A stretch of DNA of 64,000 nt from Ornithodoros turicata (taxonomy: Eukaryota > Arthropoda > Arachnida > Ixodida > Argasidae): assembly GCF_037126465.1 (NCBI RefSeq), contig NC_088201.1, positions 128,154,665-128,218,664 of the forward strand, read 5' to 3'. The translations under genes and the position numbers were made by a program. Position 1 is the first letter of the stretch. The number at the start of each line of letters is the position of its first letter. The notes below the pieces were generated by a model. The model ran no database searches. It saw nothing but the letters and a program-made list of their open reading frames with translations, and was not told where the DNA came from. Positions 46,658-58,600 of the stretch are shown in pieces.

Positions 46658-49600
46658 CTCCATGTGTCATTTAGAGAAGCCTTGTCCTTGGGGTGACCGA
46701 GAAGTTTTTTCAAGATTTTGGGCGGCTTGGAGGCTGTTTTGATGTTTACCTTTGCTAGGGATCGCCGTATCGATTTGGAGGTGCACGGAATATATGGAAT
46801 GGTTGCGTAGCCGTTCCCTTCCGGAGCATTTCGTGCAGCGTGTTGGCCAATAGGATGGATTGAAATAGTCCACCATCGCGAGATACATATAACAACATGT
46901 TTGCTTGTTAAAAGGGAAGCACACGTGTTCCCGCAAAAAGGAACTCAGCCCCCGGAGCGCAGATCTACAGCACACAACACCTACCGTAGAAAAAGACATA
47001 TAAAGGAAAACATAAAACGACGGAAGAAATCTAAGGTGCAACGTAATGAGCATCACTCAGGTAGCACATAACCTAACCATCCCACCGACGATTAAAATCA
47101 GCAAGAGATTTGCATTTAGCACAGCAGCGCGATGATTGTATAAAAAAAAACGGCACTAGAAAACTCGAACATTGGCACTCATACACAGTTCGGTGTCCGC
47201 CCATTTCATCGAACGCCGTTTCATCGTCGCCTGACCAAGGTATAGGTTATCCGATGTTCAGTTAAGTCAAGGCTACAGTAGAAAATACCAACGTTGGAGC
47301 TAAATTCCGCGGATATTTTCTGAAGAAGTTTATGTTTGTAAGTGGCGGTAATATTAAGAGTACTACACGTATCCATCATTGCCTTAACGGGTGCCTCGAA
47401 GCCAACGCAACCGCAGCACTGTGTTCTACGTTCGCTGGAGAGCAGCAATATTTGTTTCTGTAATAATCCCGAGTGTAGCATATGAGAGTAAATTGCTGAA
47501 TATTAAAGCCTAATTTTTGCCTTCTCCGGGATTTTTTTTCTCCACTTTAAACCCTACCTGCTCATGCTAACTCGGCCCCTAATAGCCGATATGATGTGTC
47601 CACGATGACTCTGTTCGTTCAACAACAACTTCGTTGAACAAACAACTGGTTCGAAAGGCAGTTGCTTGCCCCGCGGCCTGAAAATTATGTACTTAGGTTG
47701 TTTTTTTTTTGCATTCAGATTCAAACAATTGACCTTAAAGCTGCGGTCCGACTCCTCCCCTGAAAACGGGCGTTTCCGTAGCAAGGTAGCAAGATTCTGC
47801 CACTCATGTTTGCCCGCTCCTAAAGAAACCGATATGATTAGCAAGCTGCGTTCCTTCGACAGGCTTGTACGTTCTCCATTTTCTCGTAGAGCTCCTGATA
47901 ACGGTTTTATAAAGCCGGGAAGATGAGGATATTAGCGATAATTGGTGTTTTCCGTAGCATTCCGATGTGACGGAAATGAGTCAAGATATCATGGTCGCTT
48001 TTTGTATCATGTAGTTTCATCATATCAGAAGGTGTTGCGGAATGAGGACCTGCAGCGCGGACCGTGCTTGTTTTGACAATGACTGAAGTGTCGATGATGT
48101 TGCTTGGACCTTTATTGTTTTCCTAGTTCTTTTTTTTTTATATTCCGTGTTAGCACCTTGCGAAGAAACTGTGGCTATGAGCGGCGTACAGACGTGGACA
48201 TATACAGAGAGGACAGCAGGAAGGAGTGGAGGACAGGGGGGTTAGTATGTGTCCTGGGCCGACTTTAGGGGGAGCTGTGCCGACATTCGTTTGGAACGCC
48301 CTCAGAAAAGTCAGAGAAACCTCAGACAGCACAGCCGGTGACAGGATTCGATCCCGTGTCACCTACCAGTCTCAGCAAGCGATTATCCTAGCCACTATGC
48401 CACGGGAGCTCTTTCTTTTATTTTTCTTTAGTGTTGTAACTCGTGAACGACGAGCAAGAGACACCAATTTTGGAATATTCGAATGTCTGGGTCCGGTGGT
48501 TCTCCAGCTCATCGAATGTTCTTCGTCACTTTGATTTATACGAAATTCAGTTAGTAGCTATTCATCTGACCATAATAAAGGCACATACGTTGCGATATTT
48601 TTGGTGGGCCATATTCATAATTTACACGTGCTTGTTTTTGTCGATGTCAAAAGCGCACTTGTGGCGCTCGTCATTTCAGACTCTTCTAACATCCGGTTAA
48701 GGTCAAGCTGTGTCTTGGATACGCACAATTATATGTTTAATTGTTCCTAGAAATTGTAGGCATTCTCTAGACATTTAACGAAATGCCTTGCTTTTTTAGG
48801 CATTTCCCTAAATGGCCGAACCCGGCATTTAATAAAATGTCTAATCGTTCAGTCATTTATCGAAATGTCTGATTTTGCTTGTTGTCTGTAATAGATATGT
48901 ATGCTTGTACACCGAGGGTAGGTAGCGGAAAAGTATCTCCGTTACCTTTATTTGGTAGCTGTAGCCCGTTATATATTTGTTTTTAGTTTCTAGCGACGCT
49001 AGTGCTGGTGGTGAGTTCTTCCCTGGACTCTTAAGGTACGTCCTCACTATGCCGATCGGCAGGACCAGTCGACTTTCTCGATGTGCTTTGCCTATGGCTC
49101 CCTATGCAGGTCGCCTTTGCCGAGCAGCATAGTGAGAACACACCTTAAGGGCAGATGCATCCGCATAGAAATTAAAGCTATCGCTTCGAAGAAGCCATTG
49201 AAGTAGGAAGAACAGCACCATGTTGGAAAGATGAGGGCCTCGGAGCTCGACTTGATGCTCTGCCACGAGCTGACCAGGACACTGAGTGCCGCCACTGCTC
49301 TTGTGCATCCAGAGCTTTCTTCCCTGCAGACAGGGAGTAATGACCAGCACGCGTTGTGCAGCGAGAGGGACACATTGACATAAGTTTCATGAGGACTCAT
49401 AAGGTACAGGGAAACGACGATCCACATGCGACCACTTGCACGCTTTTCGAACGTTGGTGCTCAGCTTATCGTTGCAGTCAGAATTGAACGTTGTACGGAC
49501 ACAGTCTTCCGTTCTTCCTTCGTAATTCGTTTTTTAGCCTTCCGTCGCCCTCCTTTGCAAATTATTCCTTAGATTTGTTTTTAGTAGAAAGACGAGGTGA

Positions 49601-52600
49601 GCACGTTCACGGCGTTCCTGTAAGTATATGGAATACATAAGAACACACACACACAATAACGTGCAATAAAAATTGGTCGCATACTAACTCCCCCTGTCCC
49701 CCACTCCTTCCAGCTGTCCTCTCTCTCCATCTGTCCACGTCTGTACGCCGCTCATAGCCACAGTTGGTTCACTGCGCTAACACGGAAGTTAAAAAATTGT
49801 TTACTTTTTTCGAAATGTTGGGAAAATTTTCGAAAAACGGAGTCACGTCGTGACTGCACCGTAGGCAGTCTAGCAGCTGAAACCCACTTTGTCATAACGT
49901 CAGCCTGCGATTCCGTTGACACTTGCGCCAGAGCGTTGTCGTGAAGTAGCAGTACGCCTGCCTTCCTCGCCCTTTCTACTTGACAAAATCTGATTGCGCT
50001 TTCCGTTTGTTTACATCACTCTTTGCAGTTATCGTCCTCTAACGACCCAAGCAACACAGTGTACTGAAAGTCGAGTGCAATAGGGGTGGATGGGTAGGTG
50101 GACGGCCTTGAAAAGACTCGTGAAACTAAAGAACGTTGATAAGACACATACCGCTTACCCCTATCCACGTCCAGATAAGAGGGGCAAGCATTCTCGTTCC
50201 TAGAAAGTATTCGCATTGGCGTTGCGATACCCCAAGAACACACTGTTATCCACGGGCTATCCCAGGGTTGTCAGACGGGGATGGGCATGACATCCCTAGG
50301 ATGTCAAAATATCATCATCAGAATATCATAACACTTTGGCATATAAGTTGATGTCCCGGAGCCTCTCGCGTGCTCATCCTCAGGGTCCCATTTAGGGCTG
50401 TTTTAAGTACACATTAAGGAAAAAACTTTCTGGCGCCCCATTGCTTTGATTTGTTTTACTTTGCTATTACTGGCACGTATATCTGTCAAGTACTTGCAGA
50501 AGTCACATAAGTTCCATAAAATGGCAATTACACAAAAATTATGCTTTCATTGCTTATTGTTCCCGGAATCGACGAAAATAAGTTCGACTTGCGTGTGACC
50601 GTGTGTTGGTCGTCGGTAGGTAAACATGTGTCCCGCTTCTTCTGCCGCTCTTTCTCTGGATCTGTGCTATGTTTTGTCAAGCGTGTTGTTCCAACGATTG
50701 ATGATTCCAGCAGAAACGCTTCACAATAATAGCAAAATAGATAACATGCTTCACGATGTAAATTTGGAGGAAGAGAGCTGGAAGACGTGTCGGTACAATC
50801 ATGACGTAGCAACAACAACAACGAAGCACGCTTTCAGGATGACGGCTTGGCTATGTGTGACAGGCCCCTATCGGCGGCACCGCGATCCCTGAGGCGCTTT
50901 TTAAAATGGATGTGTTAATGAGCCTTTAAAGAGTATTCCTCAACGTTTTTCAACTCCACATAAGCTCCTTGCCCGATAACCTAACCATGTATTCTGAAGG
51001 CAACAAATTCGAAATAACCATTACATCTACGTCTTATTTCAACTTGACCATTTCTTTCGTGCAAAGTTTCATCGTGCAACGGTGATCGGAATGCGAGCAA
51101 TAGATTGTGTTTCTATTTGTTCAAATTTCCTCCCAAATTTTCTATTTCCCGCAAGTCGTCCAACTCGACGAATACTTTTGCATTCTTTGCACGTTTTACA
51201 TGTTTTTCCTAAACGTTACAGGAAGGAATAATAAACAAAACTCATCGGATTCAACCATCGATCACGAGTGCCCGATCTGCTGATGGACAACTCGCCCACG
51301 AAATATATTGTACTGAAGAAGGAGGGCACGACTACGACATAGGTACGGGTAATGCCTGTCGTTCGCGATGTTACTACTTTGTATATTCTCTTTGCACTGT
51401 CCTACGTTAATAACGCAAAACGAAAATATAATGAACACACATACCGCAAGGCACAGTGCGTATTTTTATAATACGGAATGAGCGCTCAGGGTGCCACAGT
51501 GATCTGAAATGCTTGAATTACGTGCCCCGAATATTCCCTTTGGGTTCCTGTACCGCGACGTCGGCGATCTAAACGAGGTGGCACCCTATCCCATTACTTG
51601 AGTCGGAGAAGATGGTGAATAATGATGAACCGCAAGGTGAAACAAAGGCAGCGTAATGTTCACATAGGGTGTGGACCTCCTGTGCACTGAGGCTGCTTCT
51701 CAGTAGGTGGTTCTTTTGGGAGGAAAAGCTTAACGATGTAGATTTTTATTTTTATTTTATTTTGCAAACGTTTTTCAGGCCTCACATGTTGAGCCCTCGA
51801 TGCAAGTCCACTCGTGAGGTAAACAGTGCCTCCGGAGCTAAACACATCTACAACATATCGAAAAACAAACATTTAAAAACGTATGACCTCAGTTAGAGGC
51901 ACCTATTATCAGAGATGTGTTGTAAATACTTTTTTAGTACTTTAACTATATAACTACTAAGTACTGTAGAAACTACTGTAGAAAGTACTGCGTCAAACTG
52001 TAGATTAAGTACTTGTGTAACTATAACAGTTAAAACTACTTTGCAGCTACTAGAATGCAGTTGTTTAACTACATTTATAACTGCTCTGATATTTTGTGTG
52101 CGTCGTTATATCTATGATCGCTGAGGCGTAGAAATAGCGCCTGGGTGCATGGGCAGCTAGGAGACACAGAGCTCGCACATTCGGAACAATCATAGTACAG
52201 CACGCACCCCTCCATAGAATACTGGTGTAATGATATGTCATGCAACGATACACACTTGGCCTCCAGTCTGACGACGGAGGGCGCGTAAGCCTTTTGAATG
52301 TGCTGTGTGCGTCGATCGTTATGTACCCTGGTTGACACAAAAGACGTACTTGACGTACTGACGTACTGATTGCGTGCATTTGAAACAGAAAATGATGCCA
52401 GTGCTCTCTGTGCAATGCGTGCACTCTTTATGCAATACTTCTGCACGCTTTGCTTCAGAGTCTCTGCATGCGTGTGATGCGCAATATTAAAAAAAATTCT
52501 TAGAGCTATCGCAAGGACAAGCCCGTGAAGTACACGGAAGACTAAGTGAAAAAATGCGAAATAGTTGTAGCCAGCTGTAACCTAACTACTGTAGTTAACT

Positions 52601-55600
52601 ACAAAAAATAAATTGAACTAGTAGTTGTAGCTACCATTTTTGCAAGTAGTTTATAACTATTTTAAGCTACAATGCAGTAGTTTAACTACAAGTAGTTAAC
52701 TACCGAACATACCTGCCTAATATTGTGCAACAATGAAGTATTTTGATTGATTTATTCCAGCAACCAAACTTCCAGAATCGGGAAGACCGCCAATAATAGC
52801 TCGTAAGTTTCCTTTATATCGTCGCACTTGCTTCGTTTGGTGAGCTTTGCCTTATTTGATCGTTTGTGCAGGTGAGGACAGCCAGTTTCAGTTTCCATCT
52901 GCAATCTACCCGAGCATTCACGTTGTGTCCGACTACCACCACTCGGGGAATGTGACGCAAGAGCAGCTCGTTCGCTACATTGCTATCTTCTTTGCAAGCG
53001 TAAGAAACAGTGATTTACTTTCCGCTTTGACAAATAACTCTATGTGAACCTCGTACTTGAGCCACTTCAATAATAAGCTTCCGGTTTTGATACAAAAGTA
53101 AGTCATTGCACCTATCCATCGCACGAACCAGTGATGGGAGCGAGCTACTTTGGAAGCAGATTAACTATGCATATTTTTAACTCCAAGCATAGAAAGTAGA
53201 AGCTACCACCTAACTGATCTTTTTTGTGTCGTTTCAAAGGAACTACTGACCTGTACGGTTCAGTTGCTCGTGCGTCAGGTTACAGACGTCGAGATTGGAG
53301 GCTCGATCACAGACGAGGACTGCCGCTTTACTCCCCGCTCATCAACTGTACAATAACGCCAAAAATCCCACGAGAAAAAGTAGAGTAGTTTATACGCAAT
53401 TTGAGTTAATGCATAGCTAGAGCAGGTTATTGAGAATATTCCGGAATTTCCTCTCTTGGAATGAGAGAAACGTCACTCAGATAAGGCCAATCAGGAGCGC
53501 AATCCTTGCGCGGACACGTCCAATCAGTGAGCAGACGGGGGGCTTTTGGCGACCGGCGGGTGCGCGGGACGGCGTTCACAGGTCGCGGAGAGGCTGTGCA
53601 GAGATCTGCCTGTGGATGTCATTTCTGGGTTAATTCCTGTCACCTTCGAACTTTACCGGATTAGTCTCATACACTCATATACTCACGTTCATGGATACGA
53701 TAGTCACTTTAACATTTCCGTACTAGTTCGCAGGATCTCGCACCTTTATACGTAGAAAGTAAAACTAGTACTCATCATTACCGCGAATGTAACTTCAGGC
53801 AAAGCTCCATTCATGACTCAAACGCAGGCGCCAAAGTCAAGTTTTTCAAACTCATGCGGTTACCGTAATATGGCCAAATGGTGACCGAAATAATAACTAC
53901 GTTCCAATGGTGCGAACGCATTGGTGTTCCTGCACGATTAACTGATTGATTTTGTGACGCAACGCTTTAACTACAACACGGAATAGTGGTAATGCTAGAG
54001 GTATGCGTTGAAAGAGTAACCATTGTTTAGATGGTGACACGCATACAATCTGATTTTTAAACGCTACTTTCCATTGCGTTTTTTCTCCTTTGCGTTTAAA
54101 GGAAAACCTCTAGCTGGATTCCAAAGAATTCATGGGCCTTGCTTTCACATGCGCTAAATGACTGCCGTTGGGTAGGCTTCCAATGAGGCACCCTTCCTTT
54201 CACCATTGCCTTTCGTCAACATGCTCTTGGCCTTCTTCTCAATTATGGCTCGCAGTTTCTTATTGGATCGAGATAGGACTGAACTGCTTTCATCTGTTGT
54301 CACGTATGTCGTTCGTCTTGCAATGGACTGCGAGCATGCCGCGCAGATACAACGTAAATAGGTCACAATCAGTACATTAGGTTTGCCGCCTCTATGATTA
54401 GACTAATACTATGCACTTTGCTAGTGGATGATGCGCGGGTGGTGGATGATGATGACGATGGTGATAGTGGAGGTGAAAAATTACGGGTCGAATTACCTGA
54501 AAATGTCACTACGAAGTAAAAAATATGTTTTGCATTTTGTATTGAAGATGAGCGTCTCACAGACAAAGAACACATAGTATGAATTGAGTCGGCGAACATT
54601 ACGCTCCTCCACATATTTCCAAGTGAACCCGCAAAACGTCATACATTCGAATTATCCAAGAGTAGGTGATGTCACCGAAAGCTGTGGCGGCTGCATCCTA
54701 GCAACAGCTAACACCATGCACCGCTTGACAAATCGATCTTCGACGAGCAGTGTTGCCAGACGCGTGACAGGCTGCGCTTCCTGTGATATAATACTTCTCA
54801 GAACGCTAAATAACTTTTCTGATACTTCGGCGTCACATGTCTAAACAATAGTTTGTGAAATACTGTGTTTTAGCAGTTTCCGAAATAGTGTATCGCAATA
54901 CCGATAACGCCGCCCGATCTTCAACTCGTTGTTTACCAAAGATCTCTTACGTGCTAATCGCGGCCTACCAAAACGGCTTTCACGTGTCGCCACGTGAAAC
55001 TTCCAAGTTTAAATACTGTATAACGATAACGCTTGCTGTGTGAGAGTTCAAGGTCTGGCTCCTGGTTATTTGTGTAAAAAGCAGCAAGATACCGATATCG
55101 ATTCTAATACCGTTAACGGAATACCGCTATCGTGACTGAAGAAAGTAAGGCGCGATACTTTACACGACCATTTTAATACGAAGAAGTCACACGCAATCTG
55201 CAACAGCGATATGAGCCGCCGGCTCTAAAGCGAAACGCACCGCCTCCAAAATACTGTCGCCACCGGCGCGCTTGATCTGGGGATCTCTGATTCGCTGCAC
55301 ATTATATGTGTAAATATTTGGATGTTCATTGCTCTCCGATAACTGTCGTCAGTTTCCTTCGCGCTGATTGGGCGAGAGTCATTTGATTGAGGCGCGAGTA
55401 TCCAAACGGTCGGTCGAACGGAGGAGAAAGAAAAACGACGGAGGAAACATCACGTCTGTCCGGCCACGCGAGTTCTGTCGGACTACAACCGTTGTGCACG
55501 CAGACGCTAGCGAGTAGTTTGAAGGTTTTGAATGCTTTAGATTTAGATTGTGGCGAACTGCTAATTTGAGAACGGAATGGTTCATCCACCTGATCATTAC

Positions 55601-58600
55601 AACAGCGGGAAGACGAATATGACAGGGAATCCCTGCACCTCCAAAGGACGCAGAAATCGTCAGAGAGGAAGTCTGCACTCTTTCGGACGTCCCGCAGGTA
55701 AAAGATAAGACAAGTTTGATTACTTTGTGTGACTGAAGGAAGTAATGCAGGTTTATCACGTCAAGTGTATTACGTACAACATTTACAACGCAGCGTTTAA
55801 TAGTTCAGTGCATTGCCGTAACTTGGTGCGTTTCGAATATGCCGCTAATCAAATTATGTGTGGTTATGCTAGTTGCCCCTCATGCACGTCGCAGCCGTTC
55901 ATTCACTGTGATGTACGAACGTTTGTGACAATGTGCTTTGGTGTTCAAATACGAAGTCAACATCGATTGCCTATCACAACAGTGATTTTCGTGCAGAGTT
56001 ACGGATCATCAATAGATTCTTTTGTTTTGTTTTAGTGCTCCCGCCACATGGCTCCGCCTGTTTTCGAAAACTGTATACCTTTACACTCTGGGTGTGCGAG
56101 CTGCGATTGGCTTCTGAACTGCCTTCGATGTCGAAGCACCTAAAGCTCCAGTGAAGTCTGTTACAAAACGTAAAAAGATATGTGCTGTAGCTTTTTCCCG
56201 GCACTTCCCGAGGACAAATAAACTTGCTTTGTCATACACCATCACTTTTTGATTGTCTGCTTTGGGACAGCATGATGATTGCTCTTCAGCAAGTGCCGAC
56301 GACAAATGGACGAGGCTGGGGGTAGGGGGGACGAGAGGAGAGACGAAAAACTCGAGGAGAGAAGGGGAAGGAGGTGGGGAAAGGAGATCGGTCTGCGCAT
56401 GCGCACTTGACTCGAGGTTTTTTCACGCGTTGATCTGGGACGCTGTGAGTGGCTCCTGTAGATCACGTGGTTTGGGCGCCCGCCATTTTCCCTGGACCAT
56501 TGCGTCAATTGGAGCTTCCTGTGGATGGCCATATCTTGCTTACGTAAACACTCCCTTTACACAACAGCGAATCAGAAAAGTACTTTTTTGCAACAGAAAG
56601 CAACATATTTATAATAGAATCGTAACGCCTTCGTTGACCGTTAGCAATAGCTGGCGCTCAAAATCTGTCATCCTACAGCGCTTTCGTGGAAGCGTGTCTG
56701 CACGGACACTGAACGGACGTTCCGCTTAAGTACTGGAGGGAACCGCTGTGCTCATTTCTTTGAGGACACGGTGAACGTTCGAAAAGATGTTCTTGTCCAT
56801 GCGCGGACTAGTGACAATGAATACAAGTAAGAAATATGATCGATGGATAAATTGTGGAAGCACTATAAAAGTATTCGTATCGATATAGCGATACGGAGAC
56901 CGCGTTACCATAAGTACTCAGTTTAGAAAGTATCTCGATCCGCACCTCGATACCGAAAAAAAAGTATTGATTACCGTAACGGCTAGTGAAAATACATCGT
57001 GAGATTACTCGTTGGTTGTAGAGCCCGGATTTTCATACAGATGCATGTTTTTCAGTTTTTTTTCTTCGAAAAGGGGAAAAAAATAAAACACTGTCAAGGA
57101 GCCCGCGAAGAGGGAATCACACACGTAACATGAAAAACGGTTAGGAGCAACTAATATTTATTCGAACAAGAACTTTCGTGGAAGAGACTGCACTTCTTCA
57201 GGCTGTAACACTTAGTTGTGTAACCTGAAGAAGTGCAGTCTCTTGCACGAAAGTTCTTGTTCGAATAAATATTAGTTGCTCCTAACCGTTTTTCATGTTA
57301 CGTGTGTTTTTTTTTTTCTTGATATGGTTTCGTACCGTTGCGATGAAGCACTTTTGGTCTTAGTTTGGACCCAATCGGAGTGGTTATAGGATGCATATAA
57401 ATTCATGGTTTGCCCTTTGTGGTATTTTTTTACATGTAGTACATCAATAGTGAATTCTTTGACATATCTTCAGGGGCGAGTGCTAACTTCTCATTTCACG
57501 GATGATTTTGCTGGTTTCGTGACAGCATTTGGTCGCCTTGCACGCCAAAACTCTGGCCAGAGCTGAATATTTTTCACGTTTCGGTTGGGTGAGTTGCGGT
57601 GTTCAGCCCGTACTCTGACTGCTCCATCCTCCACCACGTGCATGGCCGATGGGCTGTACTTCACCTTTGCCACTTTACTCTTACGAACAAGGGCGGCGTT
57701 CACATTTTAGTCAGTATGGCAGTACCGAACAAAAAGCCATAACGAACCAAACCTGAGCATGGGTACGAAAAACACGAGCATACAAAACGACGTTCAAAGT
57801 CAAGCTTCGTTGTGTAAGTGTTTTTCCTATTGCGCATGATCAGGCATATTTCGTCATGGACTTCGACCACCAGCTAGCCGCGTATTTTATTACTTATGAG
57901 GGCAAAGCCTTCAGCTCGATTATTTATATCTGTGGCGCAAGTATTCACTGATGAGTGCTGCAGAACGGAAACAGCCTTATTTTGCCGTGTGATCCCTATG
58001 AAATACACACTTAAAGAATCCAGTGCATTGATTTCGTACTGAGAACAATAAAAAATACTGCATATATTGACATAATTTTTACTGTATAGTTTCTGAGTCT
58101 AGTTGCATGCATATTACAGGAGTTTTTAGTGCATAAACATATACGTAAATACGAAAGGGCTCTGAAGCCACGAGATTTTGTTTCTTGTCGCTCTTTCAGC
58201 ATTTGCGGCTGTTGGAAATTACATTGCAGGATACATTACAGATTTAATTAGCTCTTCGACGGTTAAACTTAGTTGTTTTCATCGATGTTGTTTTCGCGAA
58301 CTTTTACGCCGCTCGTGAAGGTAGTGTTGTGTCGAAAGACGGTAAAGGTTCTTGCTCCTCAGAAGTTTTCTCATAATTCGACCGTTCTTTCTCGAGCGGG
58401 TGTATGGCACATCTGAAACATTTTCGACTCAAAACTAAGGACAGTAGCTTGTCTTTTAGGATGCAGCATTTTGTAGTTCGTCTTTGCTCTCGGACGCACC
58501 GCCGAGAGTATTCATATTTTCTTTGCCCAGGAACCCGTAATGCCCGTGCAATCATATTGCAAAGCGTTCAGTATTCCGAGGGAAATAACGTGTAACTTCT

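Larger units (their letters stand above)
43918..51221. other. Large intron (7.3 kb) with repeats
   Basis: No exon was recognised. It holds a SINE relic near 44448-44525, C-runs at about 46434-46447 and 46625-46642, an inverted SINE pair (48146-48410 and 49686-49787), a TTAA-flanked palindromic MITE (49031-49148) and a MITE copy at 50046-50170. Confidence 0.6.

Noticed and set aside
49092..49427. 111-codon minus-strand ORF next to the TTAA MITE
   Set aside because: Its C-terminal part is the MITE itself and the rest resembles nothing I know.
56253..56729. 158-codon plus-strand ORF
   Set aside because: Purine-rich low-complexity start, no motif, no splice context; an overlapping minus-strand ORF of similar quality shows this is chance.
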